DNA of 64,000 nt. Source: Ralstonia pickettii (GTDB taxonomy: Bacteria > Pseudomonadota > Gammaproteobacteria > Burkholderiales > Burkholderiaceae). This document shows positions 24,483 to 35,759 of the stretch, one piece after another. The position numbers and the translations under genes are program-made. The notes beneath the pieces were generated by a model. The model made no database searches. It was not told the DNA's origin and worked only from the letters and a program-made list of their open reading frames with translations. Position 1 is the first letter of the stretch; every line of letters begins with the position of its first letter. Location of the stretch: positions 558,001 through 622,000 of the forward strand of contig NZ_JFZG01000024.1 in NCBI RefSeq assembly GCF_000607165.1, written 5' to 3'.

Positions 24483-25430
24483 ATGAGCAAGTCCAGCACG
24501 CCGACCTTCATTGTCATTCGGCGCAACAAGAAAAGCGGACACGGCCACCACGGTGGCGCGTGGAAGATCGCCTACGCCGATTTCGTGACCGCCATGATGG
24601 CGTTCTTCCTGCTGATGTGGCTGCTCAGCTCGGTGACCAAGGCAGAACTGTCGTCGGTCGAAACGTACTTCCGCACGCCGCTGAAGGTGGCGCTGTTCGG
24701 CGGTGCCGGTTCGGGCGACCAGTCGAGCATCCTGCAGGGTAGCCCTTCCCTCAAGCAGAACGTGCCGCAGCCGAATCCGAGCCCGAGCCCGACCGTGCAG
24801 CGCCAGCGCAATATCCGCGATGAGTCGGACGATGCGGCGCTGAACAAGCTCAAGCAGAAGATTGCCGAGATGGTCGAGACGAACCCGGTGATGAGCCAGT
24901 TCAAGCACCAGTTGCTGATCGACATGACCACCGAAGGCCTGCGCATCCAGATCGTCGATCAGCAGAATCGCCCGATGTTCGCCAACGCCAGTGCCGAGGT
25001 GCAGCCGTACATGCGCACCATTCTGCGCGAGCTGGGCTCGGCGCTGAACGACGTGCCCAACCCGATCAGCCTGTCGGGCCACACCGACGCCACGCAGTAC
25101 GCCACACAGCACGGCTACAGCAACTGGGAACTGTCGGCCGACCGCGCAAACGCATCGCGACGCGAGCTGGTGGCGGGCGGCATGAAGCCCGAGAAGGTCA
25201 GCCGCGTGGTGGGCCTGGAGGCATCGGTGCCGCTGGACAAGACGAATATCTACAACCCGATCAACCGCCGCATCAGCATCGTTGTGCTCAACGCACGCGC
25301 CGCTGAAGCCGTGCGCTCGGGTGGGGTCGAGCCGGTGGCCGACCTGCGCAATGACGGCAAAGATACGTTGACCGACGCCGCCGCACGTGCCACGGGTGTG
25401 GCGGATGCGGTGAGCGCGGCCAAGCCATAA
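24483..25430 (+). CDS. motB: Flagellar stator protein MotB
   Basis: A 315-residue protein. The single N-terminal helix AYADFVTAMMAFFLLMWLL carries the proton-accepting Asp33. A plug and linker follow, then a C-terminal OmpA-like peptidoglycan-binding domain (SGHTDATQYA, NWELSADRANASRREL, NRRISIVVL). It anchors the stator to the wall and conducts protons with MotA, 79 bp upstream. Confidence 0.95.
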   Translation: MSKSSTPTFIVIRRNKKSGHGHHGGAWKIAYADFVTAMMAFFLLMWLLSSVTKAELSSVETYFRTPLKVALFGGAGSGDQSSILQGSPSLKQNVPQPNPSPSPTVQRQRNIRDESDDAALNKLKQKIAEMVETNPVMSQFKHQLLIDMTTEGLRIQIVDQQNRPMFANASAEVQPYMRTILRELGSALNDVPNPISLSGHTDATQYATQHGYSNWELSADRANASRRELVAGGMKPEKVSRVVGLEASVPLDKTNIYNPINRRISIVVLNARAAEAVRSGGVEPVADLRNDGKDTLTDAAARATGVADAVSAAKP

Positions 25431-25455
25431 AGAGCGCCGAGGGGAGAAACAGTCG

Positions 25456-25869
25456 ATGAGCGAGAAACACATCCTGGTGGTGGACGATTCCACGTCGATC
25501 CGCCGCATGATTGCCACGTGCCTGCGCGAGTGCGGCTTTGTCGTGACGGAAGCCGGCGACGGCACCGCTGCGCTGGAAGCCGCACGCACGCTCGCCCAGG
25601 GCAGCCACCACCTTGTGATTACCGATCAGGTGATGCCGTCGATGGACGGCCTGACCCTCATTCGCGCGCTGCGCACACTGCCGGCCTACGCCGACACCCC
25701 GATCCTCATGCTGACCACCGAGGCTGACAGCACCATCCGCGACCAGGCACGCGCTGCCGGCGCGACGGGCTTTCTGCCCAAGCCGTTCGACCCGGATGGG
25801 CTGACGGATTCGGTGATGCAGTTGCTCGAATGGCATGCGCAGACCCATGGGTCTGCATCGACGCATTAA
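25456..25869 (+). CDS. CheY-like response regulator between motB and cheA
   Basis: A 137-residue single receiver domain. Acidic pocket Asp10/Asp11, phosphoacceptor Asp57 (LVITDQVMP), Thr87 and Lys109 (LPKPF) are all present. It lacks the exact CheY-type DWNMP surface seen in the second CheY (35843), so it may act as a phosphate sink or a link to another output rather than at the motor. It lies 18 bp before cheA, in the same operon. Confidence 0.85.
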   Translation: MSEKHILVVDDSTSIRRMIATCLRECGFVVTEAGDGTAALEAARTLAQGSHHLVITDQVMPSMDGLTLIRALRTLPAYADTPILMLTTEADSTIRDQARAAGATGFLPKPFDPDGLTDSVMQLLEWHAQTHGSASTH

Positions 25870-25887
25870 ACGACCGAGAAGACAGAT

Positions 25888-28065
25888 ATGAACCTCGACC
25901 TTAGCCAGTTTTTCGGCGCCTTCTTCGAAGAGGCGGAAGAGCTGCTCGTCGACATGGAGCGGCTGCTGCTCAACCTCGATGTCGCCAACCCTTCTTCTGA
26001 TGATCTGAACGCCATCTTCCGCTGCGCGCACTCCATCAAGGGTGGTGCTGCGACCTTCGGTTTCACGCACATGACGGAACTCACGCATGTGGCGGAGTCG
26101 ATTCTGGACCGCGCTCGCACCGGTACCCTGCAGCTGCGCGAAAACATGGTGGATGCCTTCCTGGAAACGAAAGACGTGTTGAAAAGCCAACTTGATGCCT
26201 ACCGGCAAGAGCACCCAATCGATACGGCCACGCTCGAATACATGGTGGCCAAGCTCAACAGCCTGACCGCCGAGGAAGGCGCCCCTGTTGCCGCCGCGCC
26301 GGTGGCTGCGGTGCCCGTGGTGGCGACGCCCGAACCGGTGGTCGCGCCCGAACCCGAGCCGGTGGTGGTCCAAGCGCCTGCGGCCGAAGCGGTGGGCGAC
26401 ATCGACGGCGGCCTGGACATCAAGCTGATCAACGTCTCGAATGAAGACTGCGAGCTGATCGTCACCGAACTCAAGCATCTGGGCACCGTGCTGCGCCACG
26501 CGCGCACCGGCCGCAACAGCGACATCGTGCTGCAGACCACCTGCACCGCCGACGACATCATCGCGGTGAGCTGCTTCATCATCGATGCCGACCAGATCGT
26601 CATCACGCCGCACGTGGGTGGCGCGGCACCGGCCGTGGCCGAAGCCAGCGCGACGGTTGTCGCCGCACCGACGCCCGCTGCCGCACAGACGGAAGTGCAC
26701 GCCCCGGCTGCCAATGAAGCTGCGCCGGCTCAGGCGGCTGCCGCTGCGGCCGCCCCGGCGCCGGCACGCCCGGCCGCTGCCGACCACAAGCCGGTCGTGG
26801 CTGCTGAAACGTCGATCCGCGTTGGCGTGGAAAAGGTCGACCAGCTCATCAATCTGGTGGGCGAACTCGTCATCACGCAGGCCATGCTGGCGCAAACCGC
26901 GCAGGCCTTCGACCCGGTCCTCAACGAGCGCCTGTTTGCGGGCCTGTCGCAGCTCACGCGCAATGCGCGCGACCTGCAAGAGGCCGCCATGTCCATCCGC
27001 ATGATGCCGATGGATTACGTGTTCAACCGCTTCCCGCGCCTGGTGCGCGACCTGGCGCACAAGCTGGGCAAGCAGGTCGAGCTGTCGACGTTCGGCAAGT
27101 CGACCGAACTGGACAAGGGCCTGATCGAGCGCATCATCGATCCGCTCACGCACCTGGTGCGCAACAGCCTGGACCACGGCATCGAACTGCCCGAAGCCCG
27201 CGTGGCCGCCGGCAAGGACGCCACCGGCCAACTGCTGCTTTCCGCTGCCCACCAGGGCGGCAACATCGTTATCGAAGTGAGCGACGACGGCCAGGGCCTG
27301 AACCGCGACAAGATCCTCAAGAAGGCGCGCGAGCGCGGCCTGCCCGTGTCGGACAACATGACCGACGACGAGATCAACCAGCTCATCTTCGCGCCGGGCT
27401 TCTCTACGGCCGACCAGGTGACGGACGTGTCGGGCCGCGGCGTGGGCATGGACGTGGTCAAGCAGAACATCCAGTCGATGGGCGGCTACGTCGAGATCCA
27501 GTCGCAGAAAGGCAGGGGCACGACGATCCGTATCGTGTTGCCGCTCACGCTGGCGATTCTGGACGGCATGTCGGTCAAGACCGGTGAAGAGGTGTTCATT
27601 CTCCCGCTGTCGTGCGTGGCCGAATCGCTGCAACCGCGTCCGGAAGACATCAAGGCCGTGCCGGGCGGCGGTCGCCTGCTCAAGGTGCGCAACGAATACC
27701 TGACGCTGGTGCCGATGTACGAACGCTTCCGCATCACGCCGTCGCTGCCCGATCCGTCGGAAGGCATCGTCGTGATCCTGGATTCGGAAGGCAAGAAGAT
27801 TGCGCTGCAGATCGACGAGCTGGTCGGTCAGCAGCAGGTGGTGGTCAAGAACCTGGAGACCAACTACCGCCGCGTGCCCGGCATTTCGGGCGCGACCATC
27901 CTGGGCGATGGCAGCGTGGCGCTGATCGTCGACGTGTCGGCCCTGATGCGCGAGACGCGCTCGGGCCATTCAGAAAACGCGGCGCGTGCCGTTACTGCCG
28001 AAAAGCACGAGATGGGCGAAGCACAGGGCGGTCGTTTTTCGACCGAGGCGATGGCTGCGGCATAA
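25888..28065 (+). CDS. cheA: Chemotaxis histidine kinase CheA
   Basis: A 725-residue kinase. P1 Hpt domain with phospho-His48 ([15 protein letters not shown]); a long Ala/Pro/Val-rich linker (about residues 130-175 and 245-295) flanking a P2-like region; the P3 dimerisation helix; the P4 ATPase with [15 protein letters not shown] and GRGVGMDVV; and the P5 CheW-like domain. It autophosphorylates under MCP control and passes phosphate to CheY and CheB. It sits between the first receiver and cheW. Confidence 0.95.
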   Translation: MNLDLSQFFGAFFEEAEELLVDMERLLLNLDVANPSSDDLNAIFRCAHSIKGGAATFGFTHMTELTHVAESILDRARTGTLQLRENMVDAFLETKDVLKSQLDAYRQEHPIDTATLEYMVAKLNSLTAEEGAPVAAAPVAAVPVVATPEPVVAPEPEPVVVQAPAAEAVGDIDGGLDIKLINVSNEDCELIVTELKHLGTVLRHARTGRNSDIVLQTTCTADDIIAVSCFIIDADQIVITPHVGGAAPAVAEASATVVAAPTPAAAQTEVHAPAANEAAPAQAAAAAAAPAPARPAAADHKPVVAAETSIRVGVEKVDQLINLVGELVITQAMLAQTAQAFDPVLNERLFAGLSQLTRNARDLQEAAMSIRMMPMDYVFNRFPRLVRDLAHKLGKQVELSTFGKSTELDKGLIERIIDPLTHLVRNSLDHGIELPEARVAAGKDATGQLLLSAAHQGGNIVIEVSDDGQGLNRDKILKKARERGLPVSDNMTDDEINQLIFAPGFSTADQVTDVSGRGVGMDVVKQNIQSMGGYVEIQSQKGRGTTIRIVLPLTLAILDGMSVKTGEEVFILPLSCVAESLQPRPEDIKAVPGGGRLLKVRNEYLTLVPMYERFRITPSLPDPSEGIVVILDSEGKKIALQIDELVGQQQVVVKNLETNYRRVPGISGATILGDGSVALIVDVSALMRETRSGHSENAARAVTAEKHEMGEAQGGRFSTEAMAAA

Positions 28066-28144
28066 GCGTTCACGCCTGACAGGGTGCTATCAACCACCAC
28101 AACGAATTCAATCTAGTGGCCCGACGGGGCCGAGGGGAGCCGCA

Positions 28145-28636
28145 ATGGAAGTCAAGAAACACGCGATCGGCGAAGACACCGGCGGGGAGGAGTACCTGGC
28201 CTTCACGCTGGGTCAAGAAGAGTACGGCATCGACATCCTGAAGGTGCAGGAGATCCGCGGCTACGAGACCGTCACGCGCATTGCCAATGCACCCGATTTC
28301 ATCAAGGGTGTGATCAACCTGCGCGGCATCATCGTGCCGATCGTGGATCTGCGCATCAAGTTCCAGCTCGATCGCGTCGAGTACAACCAGTACACCGTCG
28401 TCATCATCCTGAACCTGATGGACCGCGTGGTCGGCATCGTCGTGGATGGTGTGTCGGACGTGCTGACGCTGCAGAGCCAGCAGATCAAGCCGGCGCCGGA
28501 GTTCTCGGGCGCGCTGGACACGGAATATATCCGTGGCCTGGGCTCGATCGACGAGCGCATGCTGATCCTGGTGGACATCGAGCGCCTGCTGATGTCGGCC
28601 GACATGGCACTGTGCGACGAAGCCGAAGCAGCCTGA
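28145..28636 (+). CDS. cheW: Chemotaxis coupling protein CheW
   Basis: A 163-residue CheW domain. [25 protein letters not shown]-type opening and [15 protein letters not shown] are the standard signature. It links MCP tips to CheA. The start at 28145 follows GGGGAG; the ORF opening at 27986 would overlap cheA and is not used. Confidence 0.95.
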   Translation: MEVKKHAIGEDTGGEEYLAFTLGQEEYGIDILKVQEIRGYETVTRIANAPDFIKGVINLRGIIVPIVDLRIKFQLDRVEYNQYTVVIILNLMDRVVGIVVDGVSDVLTLQSQQIKPAPEFSGALDTEYIRGLGSIDERMLILVDIERLLMSADMALCDEAEAA

Positions 28637-28759
28637 TCGCGACATGAATCCGGCTGGGGCGCGGCGTACGTGCCCATAGCGATTGAGGCGGGGCCGAAGG
28701 GGCCTGCCGGGCGACAAGACACCGTAACAACAGGTGCGGCGCCGTTAGGGGAGGGAAGC

Positions 28760-30604
28760 ATGTTCAGCAAAATGACCATCCGGCTCCGTTTGGGGCTGAT
28801 GATGGCGGGCATTGGTGTGCTCGCCGTCATCGTGGGCGTGACGGGCCTGATCGGCATGCGACACGCCAACACCCGCGTGCAGGACGGCTATGCCGTGCAG
28901 CTTGCGGGCACCGTGGCATTGGCTGAATCCGATTCCAACCTGCTGAGCTTCCGCATCGTGCTCGACCGTGCCGCCATGGCGCCCAACGCGCCCGGCACGG
29001 AAAAGACGGTCGCGCGCGCCAAGATGTTCCTCGACAAGTCCGACGCCGCCTGGAAGCGCTACCGCGCGCTGCCCACCACGGCAGACGAACGCAAGCTGGC
29101 CGACGAGGCTCAGGGCCTGCGCGACGTTTTCCTGCGTGACGGCGCACAGGTGCTGATGCAAGCCGTGCAGGCGCACGATGAAGCGCGCATCAACAAGACG
29201 GTCATGGACGTCATGCCCGCGCTGTACCGCCCCCTTGGCGACAAGGTCACTGCGCTCAACCGCCTGCAGATGGACGCGGCCAAAGCCGGCTACGAAGCCA
29301 GCCAGGCCGAACATCGCAATCTGAGCGCCCTCACCACCGGCCTGCTGCTGGGCGGCATTCTGGTGGGCGGGCTGCTGACGTGGGCGCTGCGCCGTTCGAT
29401 CACGCTGCCGCTGATGCGCGCCATTGAACAGGCCGAGCACATCACGCAGGGCGACCTCACGCACACCATTCAGGTGGACCGCGCCGATGAAACCGGCCGC
29501 CTGCTGCACGCACTGCAACGCATGCAGGAAAGCCTGCAGAAGATGGTGGGGCAGGTGCGCTCGGGTTCCGACTCGATTGCCAGTGCCACGCAGCAGATTG
29601 CTGCCGGCAATGCCGATCTGTCGCAGCGCACCGAGCAGCAGGCTTCGGCGCTGGAAGAAACCGCGTCGAGCATGGAAGAGCTGACGAGCATCGTGCGCCA
29701 GAACGCCGACAACGCGCGCCAGGCGAGCACGCTGGCGGGCAACGCCTCGGATATCGCCGTCAAGGGTGGCGAAGTGGTTGGCCGGGTGGTGGACACCATG
29801 GCCGGCATCAACGACAGCAGCAAGAAGATCGCCGACATCATCGGCGTGATCGAAGGCATTGCCTTCCAGACGAACATCCTGGCGCTGAATGCGGCGGTGG
29901 AAGCCGCGCGCGCAGGCGAGCAGGGCCGCGGCTTTGCCGTGGTGGCGGGCGAGGTGCGCAGCCTGGCGCAGCGCTCGGCCTCGGCAGCCAAGGAAATCAA
30001 AGAGCTGATCAGCGATTCGGTTGGCCGCGTTGAAAACGGCACCACGCTGGTGGCCGAAGCGGGCAGCGTTATCGATGAAGTGGTGGTGGCCGTGAAACGC
30101 GTGACCGACATCATGGGCGAGATCAGCTCCGCATCGGACGAACAAAGCGCGGGCATCGAGCAGATCAACCAGGCCGTCACGCAGATGGACGAAGGCACGC
30201 AGCAGAACGCTGCGCTGGTGGAGCAAGCCGCTGCCGCCGCCATGTCCCTGCAGGAACAGGCGAGCGGGCTGCGCCAAGCTGTGGCGGTGTTCCGGACGCT
30301 GGCCGGCACACAGGCAAACGCAATGTCGACGGTGCCGGTGGCCGCGAGCGCGGCTGCCAAGCCGGCGCGCAAAGCCAAGGCCGTGCCGCGCCGTGCAGCC
30401 CAGCCGAAGGCTGCAGCACGAACCACCGCTGAACCCACCGCGAAGACCGCCGCTGCAACTGCAGCCCCGGCCTCCGCCAAAGAACAACAACGCGAGCGCA
30501 CCGCCGCCGCTGCCGTGAGCAAAGCGGCTGCGTCAGCGCCCAAGTTGCCCGTACCCAAGCTCGTTGCCGCAGGCGGCGACGATAGCGACTGGGAGACCTT
30601 TTGA
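28760..30604 (+). CDS. Methyl-accepting chemotaxis protein (first of two)
   Basis: A 614-residue receptor. TM1 is at about residues 8-32, a periplasmic four-helix-bundle ligand domain runs to about 190, then TM2, HAMP and the signalling domain with the hairpin tip [21 protein letters not shown] long Ala/Lys/Pro-rich linker leads to a C-terminal DWETF, the pentapeptide that tethers CheR and CheB in E. coli-type receptors. The ligand is unknown. GGGAGGGAAG precedes the ATG. A terminator follows at 30668. Confidence 0.95.
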   Translation: MFSKMTIRLRLGLMMAGIGVLAVIVGVTGLIGMRHANTRVQDGYAVQLAGTVALAESDSNLLSFRIVLDRAAMAPNAPGTEKTVARAKMFLDKSDAAWKRYRALPTTADERKLADEAQGLRDVFLRDGAQVLMQAVQAHDEARINKTVMDVMPALYRPLGDKVTALNRLQMDAAKAGYEASQAEHRNLSALTTGLLLGGILVGGLLTWALRRSITLPLMRAIEQAEHITQGDLTHTIQVDRADETGRLLHALQRMQESLQKMVGQVRSGSDSIASATQQIAAGNADLSQRTEQQASALEETASSMEELTSIVRQNADNARQASTLAGNASDIAVKGGEVVGRVVDTMAGINDSSKKIADIIGVIEGIAFQTNILALNAAVEAARAGEQGRGFAVVAGEVRSLAQRSASAAKEIKELISDSVGRVENGTTLVAEAGSVIDEVVVAVKRVTDIMGEISSASDEQSAGIEQINQAVTQMDEGTQQNAALVEQAAAAAMSLQEQASGLRQAVAVFRTLAGTQANAMSTVPVAASAAAKPARKAKAVPRRAAQPKAAARTTAEPTAKTAAATAAPASAKEQQRERTAAAAVSKAAASAPKLPVPKLVAAGGDDSDWETF

Positions 30605-30667
30605 CCATGTATGCACGGGATCTTCGCTGCTCGCGAAAGCTCTCTCGTGTGTGTTTGTGGTGTGCAG

Positions 30668-30694
30668 CCTGCCCTCCGGGGCAGGTTTTTTTTT
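30668..30694 (+). terminator. Intrinsic terminator after the first MCP
   Basis: CCTGCCC / GGGCAGG stem with a four-base loop and nine T (30686-30694). Confidence 0.85.
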
Positions 30695-30761
30695 GCCTGG
30701 GCTAGTGCCTGCTGAAGCCGGGGTGACCCCCCACTGAAGTGGCATGACCCCACGGCGGTTC

Positions 30762-30789
30762 TAAAGAGCCGTCCCCCATAGGCCGATAG
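30762..30789 (+). promoter_or_regulatory. Sigma-28-like promoter of the second MCP
   Basis: TAAA (30762-30765), 16 bases, GCCGATAG (30782-30789): 4/4 and 7/8 to consensus with a spacer one base longer than usual. It lies 40 bp before the ATG and directly downstream of the previous terminator, so this MCP starts a new transcript. Confidence 0.65.
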
Positions 30790-30828
30790 CGGTTAGGGGG
30801 CATATAAAAACAGGAAGAGGTAGACAAC

Positions 30829-32724
30829 ATGGGTTGGATCAAGCGTTTGCCGGTGTCCACGGTACTCACCGGTGGTTTCCTGATCGTGGCTGCCATGGGC
30901 GCGGCCATCGGCGGGTTGGGCATCTACACGATCACGCAGTTGACCCGCGCCAGCGAAGAGCTGGCGCAAAAGCAGATGCGCGCCATCACGCAGATGGGCG
31001 GTGCGGCCAATAGCCTTGCACACGCCACTCGCGCGCAGATCGGGCTGCTGAGCGCTGTCACGCTCGCCGATCGCAAGGGTCTCAGCAAAGAAATCACGGC
31101 CAACGTGCAACGCCTGAAAGAGAGCGTGGAAAACGTGCGCCCGCTGTTCGCGTCGGACGAGGGCAAAAAGATGATCCGCGAGGTGGATGCCATCTACCCC
31201 GTCTGGAGCAAGCGGATGAGCGACTTCCTGACATTGATGGAAGCGCAGGGCCTGGACCCGACCCAGTTCGACAGCCGCGTAGACGCGGAAAACTTTGGGC
31301 TGCAGGACGATACGGCTGCCTTTGAGAAAACCCTCGACAAGATGGTCAAGCGCGTGGAAGAGGTCGCCGCCGCTTCGACCGTCAAGGCGCGTGAAAACGC
31401 GGAGCGCTCGCGCCTGGTGATGATCGTGATGGCCTGCGCGGGTGCGCTGCTCGGCATCATGCTCGGTCTGGTCATTGCACGCCGGCTGTCGCGCCAGTTG
31501 GGCGGCGAGCCATCGTACGCGGCCGATATTGCCCGCCGCATTGCCGCCGGCGACCTGGCCGTGCACGTGCAGACCCGCCCCGGCGACCGTGACAGCATGC
31601 TCTTCGCCATGGCGCAGATGCAGCAGCAACTGACCGGCACGATCACGAATATCAAGAGTTCGGCTGACTCTATCGCCAGCGCTACCAAGCAGATAGCCGC
31701 CGGCAATGCCGACCTGTCTCAGCGCACGGAAGAGCAGGCTTCGTCGCTGGAGGAAACTGCCTCCAGCATGGAAGAACTCACCAGCATCGTGAAGCAGAAC
31801 GCCGACAACGCGCGCCAGGCCAGCCAACTGGCGGGCAGCGCGTCGGACATCGCCGTCAAGGGCGGTGAAGTGGTGGGCCGCGTGGTCGAAACCATGGCGG
31901 GCATCAACGCCAGCAGCAAGAAGATCGCCGACATCATCGGCGTGATCGAGGGCATTGCCTTCCAGACCAATATCCTCGCCCTGAATGCAGCGGTGGAAGC
32001 CGCGCGCGCGGGCGAGCAGGGCCGCGGCTTTGCCGTGGTGGCGGGCGAGGTGCGCAGCCTTGCGCAACGCTCGGCCACGGCGGCCAAGGAGATCAAGGAG
32101 CTGATCGGCGATTCGGTGGGCCGTGTGCGCAACGGGTCGGCCCTGGTGGCCGAAGCCGGCACGGTGATCGAAGAAGTGGTGGTGGCCGTGCGCCGCGTGA
32201 CCGACATCATGGGCGAGATTTCCGCCGCGTCGGACGAGCAAAGCTCCGGTATCGAACAGGTCAACCAGGCCGTGAACCAGATGGACGAGGTCACGCAGCA
32301 GAACGCCGCGCTGGTGGAGCAAGCCGCCGCTGCCGCTTTGTCGCTGGAAGAACAGGCGCAACTGCTGCGCAATGCCGTGGCGACGTTCCGCACCGATGCC
32401 TCGGCCGAACTGGCCGTAGTGGCGCAGGCTGCCGTTCCGGCGCCGGCCGTCCGCAGCGAGGTCCGCCCGGAAAAGACCGAAGTGGTGCCTTCCGTAGCGC
32501 GCGCCTTGGCTTCGCGCAAGGCGACCAAGCCGGTAGCGATGCCGGAGGCTGCAACGGAACAGGCTCCCGCCGCGCAAGCAGAAAAAGCGCCCCAGGGAGC
32601 ACATGCGCCGGTTGCACCGGTGGCTGCGGCTGCGGTTTCGGCCGCCGTTTCCGAGGCCGTCGTCGCCCCGACCCTCAAGCTGGCCTCGGGTTCTGCCGAT
32701 GAAGATGACTGGAGCACCTTCTGA
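30829..32724 (+). CDS. Methyl-accepting chemotaxis protein (second of two)
   Basis: A 631-residue receptor. TM1 is at about residues 12-34, the periplasmic ligand domain differs from that of the first MCP, TM2 is near 200-222, then HAMP and a signalling domain nearly identical in protein to its neighbour (same [20 protein letters not shown] tip). It ends DDWSTF, again a CheR/CheB tether-like WxxF. The paralogous pair probably arose by duplication, with divergence confined to the sensor half. cheR follows 103 bp downstream. Confidence 0.95.
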   Translation: MGWIKRLPVSTVLTGGFLIVAAMGAAIGGLGIYTITQLTRASEELAQKQMRAITQMGGAANSLAHATRAQIGLLSAVTLADRKGLSKEITANVQRLKESVENVRPLFASDEGKKMIREVDAIYPVWSKRMSDFLTLMEAQGLDPTQFDSRVDAENFGLQDDTAAFEKTLDKMVKRVEEVAAASTVKARENAERSRLVMIVMACAGALLGIMLGLVIARRLSRQLGGEPSYAADIARRIAAGDLAVHVQTRPGDRDSMLFAMAQMQQQLTGTITNIKSSADSIASATKQIAAGNADLSQRTEEQASSLEETASSMEELTSIVKQNADNARQASQLAGSASDIAVKGGEVVGRVVETMAGINASSKKIADIIGVIEGIAFQTNILALNAAVEAARAGEQGRGFAVVAGEVRSLAQRSATAAKEIKELIGDSVGRVRNGSALVAEAGTVIEEVVVAVRRVTDIMGEISAASDEQSSGIEQVNQAVNQMDEVTQQNAALVEQAAAAALSLEEQAQLLRNAVATFRTDASAELAVVAQAAVPAPAVRSEVRPEKTEVVPSVARALASRKATKPVAMPEAATEQAPAAQAEKAPQGAHAPVAPVAAAAVSAAVSEAVVAPTLKLASGSADEDDWSTF

Positions 32725-32827
32725 CGCCAGCCTCGCCAACAGCAAATTTGGCGCGGCCCGCGGTAACGGTGCCCGCCAACGACTGAAAGCGGGCATCAAG
32801 ACTCGCCAAACACGGGGTTAGTTATCC

Positions 32828-33709
32828 ATGGCAGCACAAAATTTGGCGCCCGTTTCGCCGACGCTCGCGTCGCGCGAGTTTTCATTCACCGCCGAAGATT
32901 TCGGCCGCATCCGCGACTTGATCTACCGCCGCGTCGGTATTTCGCTGTCCGATCGCAAGAGTGAAATGGTCTACAGCCGCCTGGCCCGCCGCCTGCGCGT
33001 GGTCAACCTCGGCTCGTTCCGCGATTATCTGGATGCGCTGGAAAAAGGCCACCTGCCTGACGAGTGGGAAGCCTTTACCAACGCACTGACCACCAACCTG
33101 ACCGCGTTCTTCCGCGAGCAGCATCACTTCCCGATCCTGCACGAGCACGCCAAGGCCAAGCGCACGCCGTTCACCGTGTGGTGCTCGGCGTCGTCGACGG
33201 GCGAAGAGCCGTACTCGATCGCCATCACGCTGGCTGAAGCCTTCGGCTCGATGTCGCCCAGCCAGGTGAGCGTAGTTGCCTCGGATGTGGACACCAACGC
33301 GCTGGCGCGTGCCCGTGCCGGCATCTATCCGATGGAGCGTGTCGCGGCCCTGTCGCCCGAGCGCCTGAAGAAGTATTTCCTGCGCGGCACCGGCAAGCAG
33401 GAGGGCTATGCCCGCGTGCGGCCCGAGCTGCAGGCCATGATCGATTTCCGCCAGATCAACCTGCTCGACCGAGATTGGCCGCTGCAGCAGAAGTTCGACG
33501 TGATCTTCTGCCGCAACGTGATGATCTATTTCGACAAGCCCACGCAGGCCAAGATTCTTGAGCATTTCATCGACGTGATGAAACCCGATGGCCTGCTGTT
33601 TGCCGGCCATTCGGAGAGCTTCCTGCAGGTCACCAAGGCGTGGTCGCTGCGCGGCAAGACCGTGTACGAAATCGCGCCCGAACTGCGGGCCAAGATGGGG
33701 GCACGATGA
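32828..33709 (+). CDS. cheR: Chemotaxis protein methyltransferase CheR
   Basis: A 293-residue SAM-dependent glutamate methyltransferase. The N-terminal all-alpha domain reaches about residue 100; the catalytic domain has WCSASSTGEEPYS (SAM motif I), VVASDVDTNAL and IFCRNVMIYFD. It methylates MCPs for adaptation, and the WxxF tails of both upstream MCPs are suitable docking sites. The stop overlaps cheD (ATGA). Confidence 0.95.
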   Translation: MAAQNLAPVSPTLASREFSFTAEDFGRIRDLIYRRVGISLSDRKSEMVYSRLARRLRVVNLGSFRDYLDALEKGHLPDEWEAFTNALTTNLTAFFREQHHFPILHEHAKAKRTPFTVWCSASSTGEEPYSIAITLAEAFGSMSPSQVSVVASDVDTNALARARAGIYPMERVAALSPERLKKYFLRGTGKQEGYARVRPELQAMIDFRQINLLDRDWPLQQKFDVIFCRNVMIYFDKPTQAKILEHFIDVMKPDGLLFAGHSESFLQVTKAWSLRGKTVYEIAPELRAKMGAR

Positions 33710-34416
33710 TCGAATTCGGCAAACGCGCGACGCCGCAGTCGGCCACGGACGCCGTGCGCAGCGATAGCGGCATGAACAGCGGCATGAGCGCTGGCGCCAT
33801 GGCCACGCTCGCGCAATCGGCGGCCAGCACCCACGCTTATTACGACACCACCTTTGGCCGTCGCGCCATGAAAGTGCTGCCCGGCGAGTATTCCGTCACC
33901 ACCGAAGACCTGATGCTGGTCACGGTGCTCGGCTCGTGCGTGTCCGCCTGCGTGCGCGACAAGACCCTCGGCATTGGCGGCATGAACCACTTCATGCTGC
34001 CCTCGCGCAACGAGGGGGAATCGATCCTGTCGCCCTCCATGCGCTATGGCACGCACGCCATGGAAGTCCTGCTCAACCAGCTCTACAAGGCGGGCGCCAA
34101 GCGTGAGCGCCTGGAGATCAAGGTATTTGGCGGCGCCGCCGTGCTGGCTGGCATGAGCACGCTTGATGTGGGTGAGCGCAACGGCAAGTTCGTGCTCGAA
34201 TTCCTGCGCAACGAAGGCCTGACGGTGGCCGCCAAAGATCTCTTTGACGTGCACCCGCGCAAGGTGTATTTCGTACCGTCCACCGGTCAGATCATGGTGC
34301 GCAAGCTGCGCTCGCAAAACTCGGTGGCCGAGCTGGACAGCGAGGCGCAATACGCCAGCAAGCTGTCGAAGTCCATCACGACGAAGCCAGCCTCGCGCCT
34401 GCAACTGTTTACCTAG
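33706..34416 (+). CDS. cheD: Chemoreceptor glutamine deamidase CheD
   Basis: A 236-residue protein. The catalytic Cys78 in LGSCVSACVRD and His95 in GGMNHFMLP match the CheD active site. It deamidates MCP glutamines to methylatable glutamates. An unstructured N-terminal extension of about 45 residues precedes the domain. It is coupled to cheR by a 4-bp overlap; the inverted-repeat element begins at its very last base pair. Confidence 0.95.
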   Translation: MIEFGKRATPQSATDAVRSDSGMNSGMSAGAMATLAQSAASTHAYYDTTFGRRAMKVLPGEYSVTTEDLMLVTVLGSCVSACVRDKTLGIGGMNHFMLPSRNEGESILSPSMRYGTHAMEVLLNQLYKAGAKRERLEIKVFGGAAVLAGMSTLDVGERNGKFVLEFLRNEGLTVAAKDLFDVHPRKVYFVPSTGQIMVRKLRSQNSVAELDSEAQYASKLSKSITTKPASRLQLFT

Positions 34417-34529
34417 GAGACCGCTGAAAAACGATTCTGACGACCCAGCACCGCCTTGCCGTACGACTTGTACTGTCTGCGTCGGCGCTGACCCATCAGA
34501 ACCGCTTCGCTTCGTTTTACAACGGTCTC
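34417..34529 (+). mobile_element. MITE-like 113-bp inverted-repeat element between cheD and cheB
   Basis: Terminal inverted repeats of 18 bp, GAGACCGCTGAAAAACGA at 34417 and its near-complement at 34512-34529, match at 16 of 18 positions. Allowing a 10-base gap, the complementarity continues inward (TTCTGA). GAGACC... ends recall IS-family termini of Burkholderiales. No ORF is inside and no target-site duplication is evident (left flank ACCTAG, right flank AACATT). A regulatory hairpin is the alternative. Confidence 0.45.
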
Positions 34530-34556
34530 AACATTCAGAAGACTTGCTTCCCGAAC

Positions 34557-35693
34557 ATGAACGACAAACGCAAGATTCAGGTGCTGTGCATCGACGATTC
34601 CGCACTGATCCGCAGCATCCTGAAGGAGATCATCAACAGCCAGCCGGACATGGAAGTGGTGGGTGTGGCGCCCGATCCGATCATCGCGCGCGACCTCATC
34701 AAGCAGACCAATCCGGACGTGCTCACGCTGGACGTCGAAATGCCGAAGATGGACGGCCTCGACTTCCTGGAAAAACTCATGCGCCTGCGCCCGACGCCGG
34801 TGGTCATGATCTCTTCGCTGACGGAGCGCGGCTCTGAAGCCACGCTGCGCGCGCTGGAGCTGGGCGCGGTGGATTTTGTCGCCAAGCCCAAGCTGGGCAT
34901 GCGCGACGGCATGAACGAATACGCCGACCAGATTGCCGACAAGATCCGCACGGCGGCCCGGGCAAAGCTGCGTCCGCGCGCTGCTGCACCGGTTGCGGTG
35001 GCCGCGACCCCCGGGTCAGCAACCGCATCGGCGCCCGGCGCACCCGTTCGCGCGGAGCACGCACCGGCAACCTCTGCACCTGCGCGTACCCATTTCTCGT
35101 CGACGGAAAAGCTCATCATCGTGGGCGCTTCCACCGGCGGCACCGAGGCCATCAAGGATTTCCTGCTGGAAATGCCGCCCGATTGCCCCGGCATCCTGAT
35201 CGTGCAGCACATGCCGGCGGGTTTCACCACGTCGTTCGCCAAGCGGCTGGACGGCCTGTGCCGCATCCGCGTGAAAGAAGCCGTGCACGGCGAGCGTGTG
35301 CTGCCCGGCCACGCCTACATTGCCCCGGGCGACATGCACCTGTCGCTCGGCCGCAGCGGCGCCAATTACGTCACCGAGCTGGATCAGGGGCCGCCGGTCA
35401 ACCGCCATCGCCCTGCGGTGGATGTGCTGTTCCGCTCCGCCGCGCGCAACGCAGGGGCCAACGCCCTGGGCGTCATCCTCACCGGCATGGGCAAGGACGG
35501 GGCGGTCGGCATGCTGGAGATGCGCAACGCGGGTGCCTATAACGTTGCCCAGGACGAGGCGTCCTGTGTGGTCTACGGCATGCCCAAAGAGGCCGTGGCC
35601 CATGGCGGTGTTCACGAAGTCCTGCCGCTGTCGCAGATCGGCCCGCATGTGCTGGCCAAGCTGTCGGCCCATGGCCGTGTGACCCGGGTGTAA
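34557..35693 (+). CDS. cheB: Chemotaxis response regulator/methylesterase CheB
   Basis: A 378-residue two-domain protein. The receiver holds Asp13/Asp14 and phospho-Asp59 ([13 protein letters not shown]). A linker at about residues 145-180 leads to the esterase, whose Ser is in [11 protein letters not shown], His in VQHMPAGF and Asp in GMGKDGA. It removes methyl groups from MCPs when phosphorylated by CheA. It is separated from cheD by the 113-bp element. Confidence 0.95.
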   Translation: MNDKRKIQVLCIDDSALIRSILKEIINSQPDMEVVGVAPDPIIARDLIKQTNPDVLTLDVEMPKMDGLDFLEKLMRLRPTPVVMISSLTERGSEATLRALELGAVDFVAKPKLGMRDGMNEYADQIADKIRTAARAKLRPRAAAPVAVAATPGSATASAPGAPVRAEHAPATSAPARTHFSSTEKLIIVGASTGGTEAIKDFLLEMPPDCPGILIVQHMPAGFTTSFAKRLDGLCRIRVKEAVHGERVLPGHAYIAPGDMHLSLGRSGANYVTELDQGPPVNRHRPAVDVLFRSAARNAGANALGVILTGMGKDGAVGMLEMRNAGAYNVAQDEASCVVYGMPKEAVAHGGVHEVLPLSQIGPHVLAKLSAHGRVTRV

Positions 35694-35759
35694 CGCTGCA
35701 CTTTGCGGGTACATTGGTTGCGGGGCGCAGCAGTCAGGCGCCCCAAACTATTCCAGCGC

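Noticed and set aside
25288-27969. An 893-codon minus-strand ORF opposite cheA and its neighbours
   Set aside because: It is the antisense shadow of the Ala/Pro-rich, high-GC cheA gene, with His/Arg-rich composition and no family resemblance. Similar long shadows oppose the MCPs, flhA and flhF.
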